Shown in pieces: positions 1 through 22,200 of a DNA stretch of 64,000 nucleotides (positions are counted from its first letter, which is position 1; each line of letters starts with the position of its first letter). Under the pieces are notes generated by a model, which saw only the letters and a list, made by a program, of their open reading frames with translations, was not told the DNA's origin and ran no database searches. The translations under genes were made by a program, and so were the position numbers. This DNA comes from Cyprinodon diabolis (lineage: Eukaryota > Chordata > Actinopteri > Cyprinodontiformes > Cyprinodontidae): NCBI GenBank assembly GCA_030533445.1, contig CM060070.1:35518501-35582500 (forward strand), given 5' to 3'.

Positions 1-1737
1 CGCGCAGGGTACACAGACGGGGAAACGCCCATTCCAGGAGATCCCTCGACACCTTCAAGAGACGTGCTGACCTGGTGCCCCCCTGGTGGTTTATATGATA
101 TACAACAGAGGTGTTGTCCGTCCGAATCAGCACATGCCTTCCCTCTAGGTGGGGCAAAAGGCACCTGAGGGCCATGTGCACAGCCCGCAGCTCCAGCACA
201 TTTATGTGTTCAGTGCGCTCCCTTGGGTCCCAGAGACCCCGAACAGCTCTGTGTTGCCACACGGCACCCCAGCCCATGAGGCTGGCATCCGTGGTGACCA
301 CCTCCCTTCGACACACTACTAGCCCCATTGGAACACCACTGGACAAAAGGGTCCCGTCTCGCCAAGGAGCTAGGGCATGAAGGCAGCTCCTGGTCGCCAT
401 CAGCCTGTGATGCCTATGCAGCCTGGCATCTAGGCGAAAGCTGTTGAGCCATTGCTGCAAAGGACGCAGAAGGAGCAGCCCTAAAGGCCCGACACGAGTG
501 ACTGATGTCAGTTTACCCAGCATTCGCAGGAAGATGATGTAGGGAAACTCCCTGCCCAGTCTGAATCGACGTACAAGCTGGAGTATGTCGTCCAACCTGT
601 GAACAGATGGGCGGGCCATCATGGTTGCGGAGTCCAGATGCATCCCAAGAAAGGTGGTTGTCTGAGATGGAACCAGACAACTCTTTGCCAAGTTGACTTT
701 GAGGCCTAACAGTGACACATGAAGTAGAAGCTGGGACGTATCCCGAGAGGCAGCTACCTGAGAGGGAGCACAAAGAAGCCAATCGTCCAGGTATGGCAGA
801 ATCCTGACTCCGGAGGCCTGTAGAGGAGAGAGGGCTGCTTTCAGGCATCGAGTAAACACTCTCGGGGAAAGGGAGAGCCCGAATGGGAGCACCCGGAATT
901 GCCAATGGCGCCCCCAATAGGCGAACCTGAGAAAACGGCGATGTTCTGCCGCAATAGGCACGTGAAAGTAGGCGTCTGTCCGATCTATTGATGTAAACCA
1001 ATCTCCCGCCACAATGGTCTGAAGGACCTCTGTTATGGTGAGCATGTGGAAGGGAAGGACCTTCAGGTACCGATTCAGTCCCCTTAGATCTAAAATGGGG
1101 TGAAAACCGCCGGTCTTCTTGGCCACAAGGAATGTCGAGTAGTAGCCTCTGGGTTGCCGCAGAGGATCTACAGACTCGATTGCCCCCTTGCCCAGGAGGG
1201 CGGAAAGGTCCTGGTCTAGTGCCTGAGATTTCACCGGGTCTGTGATGACAGTCATTTTGACACGGTGTGAGAGGGAGGCCGCCGTCGGAACTGGAGCCTG
1301 TAGCCATTGGTTAAGGTGGCAACCACCCATGGATCTACGGCATGAGCAGCCCAGAAATTCAGCTGGTGATGGGAAAAATGTCCGACGGTTGGTCCGGTGG
1401 CATCATCTTCTATCCCCACGGCCCCTGGGGGCTCTGGGGGGAGGGCGTCCAGGATTTGAGGCCCGGGTCTGTCTAACAGGGCGGCAGACTGGCTCACGAA
1501 AGTCCCTCCTCGGTCTCTGCCGCACATCATGGGGATAGGAACCAACAGGTCTGCCACCAGTCTGAGGTTGTGGCTGAACGCTGGGGGTAGTGGCAGGGCG
1601 GCCCGAACGCTGGGGAAAGGCAGGTATGCTCCTGCGAAGGCCGGAAAGCTGCTGGCTAGTCCGACGTGCCTGAGCAGTCCGTTCCAGCGCCTCCAAGGCA
1701 GCTGATCCAAACAGCTCCCCTGGTACAACCGGGACAC
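1..1737 (-). pseudogene. DIRS-type pol: reverse transcriptase and start of RNase H, frameshifted
   Basis: From about 1258 down to 1 one minus frame is open without a stop and encodes an RT: palm motif with two aspartates (IDRTDAYFHV, near 966-995), the YLDD catalytic box near 780-795, then an RNase H start (TTDASLMGWGAVW near 260-305, later LELRAVHMAL). The preceding segment, 1252-1737, is in another frame and ends with GYRLQFRRRPP, which normally continues into the RT. The change of frame falls at a run of four A near 1256, so a one-base indel is likely. A programmed shift cannot be excluded, but with gag also broken decay is simpler. The product would copy the element's RNA into DNA. It is truncated by the window edge. 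Confidence 0.75.
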
Positions 1738-2826
1738 CCCTGAGGGTCCTACGGCATGCTTCAGTCAGAGGAGACTGTGCCAACCAGACCTGTCTACGAG
1801 CTTGGACAAGGAAAGACATGACCCGTCCAAGCTCTCTGGTCATCAGCGCGAAGGCCTGCAGCGCTGCGTCACTATAACCAACCGCCGCACTTACACCACC
1901 AGTGTCCTGAACAGATGCAGAGAGGGCAAACATGAGGTGCGCCAGGGAATTGCCAAGGCGGCCAGCACGCGCTCTTGCATTGTACGCCTTACAGAGGAGG
2001 TCATCTGTAACCCGACATTGAGTCCGCGGGCACCGGACATCAGGACGCAGGGATTCATCTGGTGACACAATCAGTGCGACAGCGCTCTCGGTGTAACTCC
2101 TTCAGGTACTCCTCTGATGGAGGTACAGAAAAGGGAGTAGGAGCCCTTCCACATCTGAAAAAAGCACTCCCGGAGCTGGATGCCTCTCCTTGTGGGAGTT
2201 CCAGCTGCAGCTGCTTCAGGGCCATAGACATGACCTCCCACATGGAACCGTCACTGGCCTCTCCAACCGCACTCTGAGATGAAAATGAACCAGCCTCAGA
2301 GGCTTGAGAGGGACCCTGCCTCCTCCTCATCTCTAAAATGAGAAGCAGAAGCAGCCAGAGAGATAACATCATCCTCTACAACCAGTTCGGGCATTGGTGG
2401 GGAAGAGAGCTCAACCACTGGGAGCGAGGGATCAGATTGACGTGTCTGCAACAAGGACTTCATCTCTGCCAGCTCTGCTGACAACTGCTCCACCCTTGTG
2501 GACAGGCCCTGGTCAGGTTTTGCCCGCTTCGTCCGGGGGAGGGGCACAGATGCTGTGGTCCCACCACGGCGCTTAGAACGCTTGGGGGGAACCACCTGCC
2601 CAGAGGGCGGAAGGTCCGAGCCCTCCTGGGGGCACAACTGGGCCAACCGAGCCACCCTCATTGCATGAGGCATAAAGCTGCAGTTCATGCAGGGGTTCTC
2701 AGACAGCGCCTCCAAAAGGTGCTCATGTCCAAGGCAGGTAGGGCAGAGGTCGTGGCCATCCTCTGCCTGCAGGGCAGCCCCACAATCCATGCAGCTGTGA
2801 GAGCCATCCATGTCGAAGGCTGACAA
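1403..2826 (-). pseudogene. DIRS-type gag-like gene in three frames
   Basis: Three overlapping minus-strand frames (2296-2826, 2055-2372, 1403-2068) read in succession as one gag-like protein of roughly 470 residues. The first has a zinc-binding head (CMDCGA...CPTC) and a second Cys/His segment. The last has a stretch containing LLCKAYNARARAGRLGNSLA, which I associate with DIRS gag C-termini. Both junctions change frame (near 2296-2372 and 2055-2068), so at least two indels have broken it. It lies directly between the repeat leader and pol, as expected. The function (RNA packaging) is inferred from position and family. Confidence 0.7.
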
Positions 2827-2856
2827 GGCTTAAAGAACAGAAGGTTATCGAAAATC

Positions 2857-3716
2857 GGGAGAGGGGGCGCAAACGCAGCCGTCACCAATTACAGCAGAGA
2901 AACGAAAGAGGCTGCGAGCACAAGTCAGCCGATACTGGGAGAGGGGGCGAGGACCGCTACCGTCACCAGGTATATGACCAATAAACCAAAAAAAGCTAAC
3001 AACGTTAGCTGTATGGAAACTTAAGTTGGGAGTAGGAGCGAAAAAACGCTGCCGTCACCAATTATAGCGGATAAAATAAGAGAGGCTGCGCACACAAGGC
3101 GGCCGATACTGGGAGAGGGGGCGAGAACCGCTGCCGTCACCAGGTATAAAAGCAATAAACAAAAAAAACTAACAACGTTAGCTGTATGGCAAGTTAAGTT
3201 GGGAGTAGGAGCGATAAACGCTGCAGTCACCAATTAAGAGAGCAGACCAACGAAAAGGCTGCAAAAAATATTGATATTGGGAGAGGGGGCGAAAAACGCT
3301 GCCGTCACCATTTATAACAAAGCAGACCGACGAAGAAGGCTGCAAACAAACCAAAAAAGGCTAACAACGTTAGCCGTCTCCAACTTCGGCAAACGAAGTA
3401 GACCACACTTGGTTGGGAGAGGGGGCGAAAACCGCTGCCGTCAGTAATTATAGCAGTGCAGACCGGTGGAAAAAAAGGCTGCAAAAGTAGGAAATATACT
3501 GGGAGAGGGGGCGAAAACCGCTGCCGTCACCAGGTATAACACCAACAAACTAAAGAAGCTAACTACGTTAGCCGTATATAACTTCGGCAGTGAAGTTATT
3601 CACACTGGGAGTAGGGGCGAAATCGCTGCCGTCACCAGTTCGAAACAAAACAGCACGAAGCTGTAGGTAAAAAGCTAAAGCCGGGAGAGGGGGCGCGGAC
3701 GCTACCATCACCAGCA
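2857..3716 (-). repeat. Ten-copy degenerate tandem array in the DIRS leader
   Basis: On the plus strand a core of the form GGGAG(A/T)(A)GG(G/A)GCG...CGCTGCCGTCACCA recurs at 2857, 2937, 3028, 3111, 3201, 3279, 3415, 3501, 3607 and 3683, spaced 76-136 bases. Two core types (GGGAGAGGGGGCG and GGGAGTAGGAGCG) partly alternate. A CTAACAACGTTAG mini-palindrome recurs about every second unit, giving a higher-order period near 190 bases. It sits upstream of gag, in the element's transcribed leader or promoter. Confidence 0.85.
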
Positions 3717-3879
3717 AACAACTCACTTACCTTCCGTAATCCTCAGAATCGACCCGTTGCAGCCCTGGGAGGGCGGAGAATAACCGCAACTCCAGTCAAG
3801 AGACAGGGGCTTCAGACAACGGGGAAGTTAGCGAACCGCTTGCGAGAAGAAAAAAGGAGCAGAGCAAAGGATGACACCA

Positions 3880-3895
3880 GGCTATATAGCTTCTG
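3880..3895 (-). promoter_or_regulatory. TATA-like box in the DIRS 5' terminal region
   Basis: The minus strand reads GCTATATAGC here, about 130 bases inside the inferred 5' end and upstream of the leader repeats. It is a plausible core promoter for the retrotransposon; no transcription evidence is available. Confidence 0.35.
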
Positions 3896-4133
3896 AGTGG
3901 TCGTCCGGTGTCACAGGTCTGACTCTGTTGGTATAATTACTCGAACTGCGATTGCCCGAAGGGAACATTCAGTGCTTTCAGCACCGCCCTCTGGCGGTCA
4001 GTAGGGATGAAATAGAACCATAGAACTACAGTCTGTCACAGTCATCCTCTTGGTGTCTTCCTGTGTTTTCCATGAGCCTGTTTCTCTCTCTGTGTTGTCT
4101 GACTTTCTGCTGGTTCTTCCTGGTCCTCTTCAG

Positions 4134-16451
<12,318 letters not shown>

Positions 16452-16785
16452 ACCTGAGCAGGAACCATCAGGTTCCTGTACAGATCCTCGCTGCTGGTCC
16501 TCAGAACTTTGCACTTTTCAGAAGCTAGCTCCGTCACGTAGGACACCGTGCGCTTCCACCACGTCCTGCTGTTTTAGGACCAACCTTTTTCCTGTAAATA
16601 CTTTTTTTTTTCTTTCCCTTCTAACTTGGGTTGTTTGTGGTGCTTTTAACTGTTCGGCTGTTTTCTGGAGAGAAACTGTTTTTAAACAAAGCTGCTTTGT
16701 TCAGACTCTGTTTGGATTGAGAGACTGGAAAAAAAACCAACATGTCTTTCAGTGAATTAAAGAAAATATTAAAGTGCTGATTTGA

Positions 16786-16800
16786 AATAAATAAAATAAA
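16786..16800 (+). terminator. fcho1: Proximal poly(A) signal cluster of fcho1
   Basis: Three overlapping AATAAA hexamers (starting 16786, 16790 and 16795) lie 335 bases after the stop codon. Confidence 0.65.
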
Positions 16801-16975
16801 GTATTGAGCTGTGCTGCCATGAGGGTATTTAAATAATGTAAATAATGTATCTTTGTACCAACCTGAAGGATCAAGGAGACGTTTGTTTGATCTTCTATCA
16901 AACTATAGAAAAACCTGTTTGTGAAGCAGATTTTTGTTTTAAGTAGAGATTTTGTGTTAAAGATTGATAAAAGAT

Positions 16976-16993
16976 AATAAATAAATAAATAAA
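16976..16993 (+). terminator. fcho1: Distal poly(A) signal cluster of fcho1
   Basis: Four overlapping AATAAA hexamers in an (AAAT)n-like run. Use of this site would bring the transcript end into the rfx2 3' end. Confidence 0.5.
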
Positions 16994-17022
16994 TGTGTTC
17001 AAACCATTTGGATTTACAACAG

Positions 17023-17028
17023 TTTATT
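17023..17028 (-). terminator. rfx2: Poly(A) signal of rfx2
   Basis: The minus strand reads AATAAA in TTTAATAAACTG. It gives a 3' UTR of about 2.1 kb. Earlier signals within the UTR may also be used. Confidence 0.5.
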
Positions 17029-17294
17029 AAACATTGTGACCAAGTACAAAATACAGTGAAGGTATGCAGTTTATTACAGATCTGTCCTTAGGCTAGCTGA
17101 AGTGTCAAGAACAGGTTTAAAAATACACTAAATAAGTTCCGTATACTTGTGAGAAGAAACTAGTTCAATAGAAAATAATCTAAAACAGTTTTACAAAACG
17201 TTACACATAGAAATCATTTCCTCCAAAAGCACTTTAAGGCAGATTACAGTGACAGGCACGAGTTACTAAAAGCCTTAAACAACTTAAGACTCTT

Positions 17295-17308
17295 GTTGCT
17301 ACGACAAC
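17295..17308 (+). promoter_or_regulatory. X-box-like RFX site
   Basis: GTTGCTACGACAAC fits the X-box consensus RYYNYY-N(1-3)-RRNRAC with a 2-base spacer. It lies in the rfx2 3' UTR region. The full consensus is degenerate, so a chance match is possible. Confidence 0.35.
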
Positions 17309-17699
17309 ATCCTCTGAGGGGGAAAAAAAAGATACGATTTCAACACAAATCCATCAAATTTCATAAATACGAATTTTTCCAGACATTGTGGGTAACTGCG
17401 GGCAGCAGCTGGTCTGCACTGATAAACTTAGTTTTAGACATTTAACATCAGAGTTCAGGCTGCAGTCTGAGCTGCTCTGTGGCAAAAACAGGAAATTATT
17501 AATATGGCTCCCCAAATAACACGCTGGATTATCCTGTTTCACTCAGACTATAAAGACATTACGTGGAAAACAGCATGAGTTTTCAAGGCCCAAAGATCTA
17601 ACATGGAGGATTCTGAACATCCTGACGCAATCCTGTTGGTTAATCTGGAATATGTCCAACTCCAGAATAATTTAGGATGTTATTCCAGCTCTATGTAGA

Positions 17700-18465
17700 C
17701 AAAACCCTGCAAAAGTATTCACAGCCCTAAATAATCTACCTTCTGGGAAAGAATGATTTTACTTTCATTTATACAAATAAAACCAGAAACATTTTGTATA
17801 AAGGGGAGCATTAATCAGCCAAAGGTTTAAGGCCACTCTGGAGGATTTGCACAGAGCAGGAGCTAAGGTAGAATCTGTTTTTTTTTTTTTATACTGGATT
17901 GAGCCAGAAAAATCCACAACAGATCCAATTGGCCTCAAGAATCAACAGTAGTGTTCTAATTGCATGGGAAATAAACTTGACTGCTCTTCCCTAAAACACA
18001 CCACCTTAACTTTATAGCCTGGAGATGGTAGCATCATGCTAAGGGGACGGGAAGCTGAAGCTCATTAGGAAGGGGTAGAAATTAACCCATTCTAGGCTAG
18101 TTCTGAGGTTCAGCAGCCAGAGCTCCACGGGATTGGTTCGGTCAAACCCCTGCAGCCTTTGGCTGAACCGCTTCTCCAACTGGCCTGCTGAGGAGGGAAG
18201 CCTCTAAAGAGCAGGATAGTCATTGGGTCATCCTGGTTCAGATCTAAATTCAGCTAAGAATTTTTAGAATTAAATGTTAATTTGTGCTCTACAGACAATC
18301 AGACATAGCCTGAGCTAATTAAAAAAAAAGTTTCTGTCTGCAGATGTGCAAAACTGGTAGGAAGCCTGCAGACTGAAGACAATCTTTTCAGATCCTTTAT
18401 AATTATGCCTGATTTCAAATTGTAATAAAGAACTTCAAGGGGTTTGAAAACTTTTGCAAGGCTCT
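17700..18465. mobile_element. Decayed Tc1/mariner-like element
   Basis: The left end CCTGCAAAAGTATTCACAGC is mirrored near 18439-18465 by AACTTTTGCAAGGCTCTTTG. In between, a relic near 18024-18050 (GGTAGCATCATGCT.AGGG) matches the GGSIMLWG segment of Tc1 transposase genes. No ORF survives. Confidence 0.55.
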
Positions 18466-19160
18466 TTGTATGATCAATGGGTGACCCGAGAGCTTTCTAA
18501 GAATAGTTTTTTCCCTAAATATATGTAATTGAGCCAAAAGGAGCACAGCATAGAAACATTTAAGGTAGAAATCCAAGGAGTTTCAATCCCTGATAATCTC
18601 TGCTGCTTCAAACAGAGGCAGCTGCTGGGAATAATTCAAGGAAAAGTCCTTTGAGTTCGTTGGCTTCAAGCTCCAGCTTCTAACCGTTTCCTTTTTAATG
18701 CTACGAGGAGCAGCAGAGGCAACAAGGAGAGCAAAACTACAACCAGACCAGAGTAGAAAGTGCTCTGAGAGTTTGAGGTTTGAAGACGATACATTCATAC
18801 TGCGGTTGAGGCACAGCCGAGGGACAGATTGACATCTGTAGCGGTGATTTCAAAGGTAATCTAAGGCACTCAAAGGACACTATGGCGCAACTAAAACAAT
18901 TTTTTCAAAATCAAAACAGGAACAAAGACGAACCACAAACACCGCCATTTAAAGTTACACATCCAATAATAATGAGAAGCTACTGCACAGAAGTAATTCA
19001 CAGTTCCAACAAAAACAAAACATCTCTTACACAACTGTGACTTAAAAGAATAAACCTAAAGGGAGAACCCTTCCTCCTCCTATTTACATTGCACACTTAC
19101 TGCAGGAGAAAGAAATGCTGCATCTCCAGCAGCACCTTTCTGCCTGCGCGCAGACTGGAC

Positions 19161-19282
19161 TCACACTTCCTGCAGAGGATGGCTTATTTCAATCCTCTCC
19201 CTCTTCACTGCTGGTTCAGCGGGACCGCTGGACACGTCGGCATCGCTTTCTAAATTACTCATCTCATCTGAGAAGGATGCAT
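19161..19282 (-). CDS. rfx2: rfx2 coding exon 18 (last)
   Basis: Acceptor GCCTTTAG; it encodes [20 protein letters not shown], then [15 protein letters not shown] and TGA. The acidic/Ser tail and basic KRER motif resemble the RFX2 C-terminus. Confidence 0.85.
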
Positions 19283-22200
19283 CTAAAGGCACAGAGAGGA
19301 CAGGTCTCTTAGCACAGTGAAAACTCTGGTTTTACTTCAATTAAAGCAACAATGTGTAAAGTTTTAGCCACTAGGGGCACTAGAGCTGTCACTTCAGGTT
19401 TAGCTCCCATGAAAGCAAACTGGTGGCATAGACCTAAAATGAACCCGTCATCCTTTGTGTTTGGAATCTGCTAGCAGGCCAGTTTGGACTGGAGGGTTGA
19501 GACGCCATGGAGTTTGTTGTAAATTCAAGGCATGACTCACAGCAGCAGGTTTTGATCTCTTAAAGGAGCAATAAATCATAATGGTGACACCTAGCGCTTT
19601 AAACTGGAACAGCACACACACATTAATGGTGTGAGCATGTATCACCGCTAAATTAAGTGTCTTCTTGGGTATTGCTGAGACTATTTCTGGGCTGCTTCTC
19701 TTGATTGCTTCCTGGTAATTCTCATATGAGTGGCCCAAGAACCAGGGGTAAATACAGGCTACACACTGCATTAAACAGTAGTTATAGACAGAACCTCTGT
19801 TGTTGATGCAGAGACCATCACTCTATAAAGAATGCTGCTTCCATCCTGGGAGACAAATGACGAGTTTGGAAATATCATGAAAAATAACTTTCATTTAAAA
19901 CTAGTGGAGTTAAACCCTTTGTTTGCTGCTGTCAGCTCTGCAGGAGCAGAGATCACGAGGATCGGGCTCTCTGATTGGATGACACGCCATCATCCAAATA
20001 CATGTAAAAGTTTCGATTTTCCAACTCTGTAGCATGAAGTCATGAATGTGCTTCAAAACCTAATAGCTCAAGACAAGCGCCTGAAGATCAAAATAAATGT
20101 GGTTTTGAATGCAGCACGATACTGAGTTTAAAGTAACGCAGTGTTGCTTTAATAACTGATGTGATGCGTCTCTGGAAAAGGTTTATTAAATGTGCCGACT
20201 TGCAGAGAGAGAGCGTTCCTGCTAAGGGTTTACTCACCTTTTTCCATGAATGACGGCATCATGGAGGTCAGGTCGCTGAACTGTAACACAAGATTTGATG
20301 GAGAAATGATCAAACAATAAAAGGAATATTAACTTTATGGCACCTTGAAAAGTCTTCATACTGCAGAAGTTGTTCACATTAGTTCATTTTAAAAGCATTA
20401 TTTTTGTTCTTTATATCTGGGATTTATTTATTTAATCAAGGAAACTTTAACCCTCTGATGATTGCGTAACTTTTAACTGGTAGGGAGAGGCGGTGTAATC
20501 TGGATCTCTGAGCAAGACCCTTAACCCCACACTGCTCCCCTGGCGCCCCAAGATGGCAGCCCACTGCTCCCCAATAGGATGGGTTAATGCAGAGGTAAAG
20601 CCCAGCAAGAGCTTTTTTGTCTGCATGAGACTAAATGTTTAAGTAGTATGAAAACCTTTCAAGGAGCAGTTGTTAGCAGTGTCCCATCTGATCCTTCCTA
20701 CCTCTCCCATCACGGCGATGGGGGTCTCTCCGGTGGCCTGAGCCACACGGTGCTCCACCAGGTAGAACATGTACTCATCATAAAGCAGCCGGATCAGATG
20801 AAATGAGCCGAAGCTGGCAGCGCTGCGCAGAGTCAGATCTCTGATCACCATTGAGCTAAAATGAGATAAAAAAGAAAAATCACATGGTTTGTATCTTTCT
20901 AAGGAGCGGCTCCGATGTTTGGGCCTTCTGGTTTCTTACCTGTAGAACGACCACTTGAGCAGGAACTGGCGAGCAGCTTTGGGGAAACTGGGGCTGCCCT
21001 GGTGAGGCTTGAGGACCTGAGAGACCACGTTATCCAGCCATGAAGCCCACTGATCCAGAGAGCTCTGCTGCTGCAGGGTGACCTTAAAGTCCTGCTCCAG
21101 GCGCTGCACCACGCTTTCGTCACACTGACAGACCCACGACGCCTGCTCCTGTTGGGCACAGACACACCCAGTGAGAGTCGCCAGAGCAAACTCGGGACGG
21201 TTTAAAGGTGGTGGGAGGCGGAGTTTACCTGGACATTTGCAAAGTCAACCCTGTTGAGGTCAGAGAGCATCTGGTTAATCTGGGAGGTGTTCTGTAGGAC
21301 GGCTCTGGCTGCCTGGGCCAGGTGGTTCAGACTGGTGTATCGCCTCAGAGTCTGAGCAAACGCACTCACCACTGCCACCTACAGCACAAACAAACTAATG
21401 AATGAACGATCAGGCCGATTGGCAGCCTGGTTATAGAGGAAAACACTCAGATTATCAGATGCATGTGAAACTTCTCCCTAAAAATCCCTACATGCCTGTG
21501 CAGCAGGATAAACGGCTACAGAGGGACCTGTTTGGTTACCTTGGTGCGAACGATCTCCTGGGGGAAGCTGGTCATGGCGGTCGTCAGCCAACCCTCCAGA
21601 CTTTTGGCGAAGTTTCTGATGGCCTGGGTGAGAGTGCCTGCAGAAACATCACGGCCTGGTTTACAAAGCAGCACCATCAGCAGGACTTCCCAGTGAAAAA
21701 CTATTTAACACACTAACACCAAGTTTTACGCCTAACTGAAGTCTTCATATCAAGAATAACAAAAAGCACATAAAGTCAGACAGCATATGGAGCAGTTAGA
21801 TGGGCTTTCAGGGTCTGTTCTACCTGATGAATATCTAGATTGTATAGATGCTGCACCTCTCTACCTTCTGGCTCCATATTCAGAGATCGGGTGAAGTGAA
21901 TCCATTGCAGCTCACTCCCTGTGCTAACCTGTTAGCACTATCTTTGACTTGTTAATAAATCAGACTTGTTATGTTTCAAGTGAGACTTATGTAACATCTT
22001 TTTATCAATGTATTATTTTTATCATCTAAATCTTCAATAATCGGATCAAAAAAAAATAATTGGCAGCATATATTGGGGATCTGATGCTGCCAACAGGAAA
22101 ATAATGTTTCAGAAAACCATAGAAACAGCTTTAACTGCTAAATGTTTGGGATTTTAAAATAAAAAGTATCAAGTATCCTGGAACTGGATGATTTAAGGTT

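Larger units (their letters stand above)
1..4020 (-). mobile_element. DIRS-like (tyrosine-recombinase) retrotransposon, 5' part
   Basis: Read on the minus strand this is a 5' terminal region, a leader with tandem repeats, a gag-like region and a reverse transcriptase/RNase H region that runs off the window start. The RT has the YLDDW active-site motif and the overall style of teleost DIRS1-type pol. The gag-like part starts with a CxxC...CxxC zinc-binding segment. The RNase H end and the methylase and tyrosine recombinase expected in DIRS elements would lie before base 1. The 5' boundary near 4020 is inferred from where repeat-like sequence gives way to fcho1 intron; DIRS elements make no reliable target duplication, so it is uncertain by some tens of bases. 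Frame breaks in gag and near the start of RT suggest a decayed copy. Confidence 0.85.
16452..17000 (+). other. fcho1: fcho1 3' untranslated region
   Basis: Extends from the TAA to poly(A) signals. A proximal AATAAA cluster lies at 16786-16800 and a distal one at 16976-16993, so the UTR is either about 370 or about 560 bases. Confidence 0.65.
17010..19160 (-). other. rfx2: rfx2 3' untranslated region
   Basis: It runs from the TGA at 19161-19163 to the AATAAA near 17023. It contains a decayed Tc1-like element (about 17700-18465) and an X-box match (17295-17308). The length is inferred from the poly(A) signal; a shorter UTR is possible. Confidence 0.5.

Noticed and set aside
513..1307. Long open frame of 264 codons on the minus strand
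   Set aside because: It is a shadow of the DIRS reverse transcriptase, which reads in a different minus frame with YLDDW and RNase H motifs.
19338..19400. Segment with GCCACTAGGGGCACTAGAG as a defined transposon
   Set aside because: It resembles a common teleost repeat, but I could not find either end or a target duplication.
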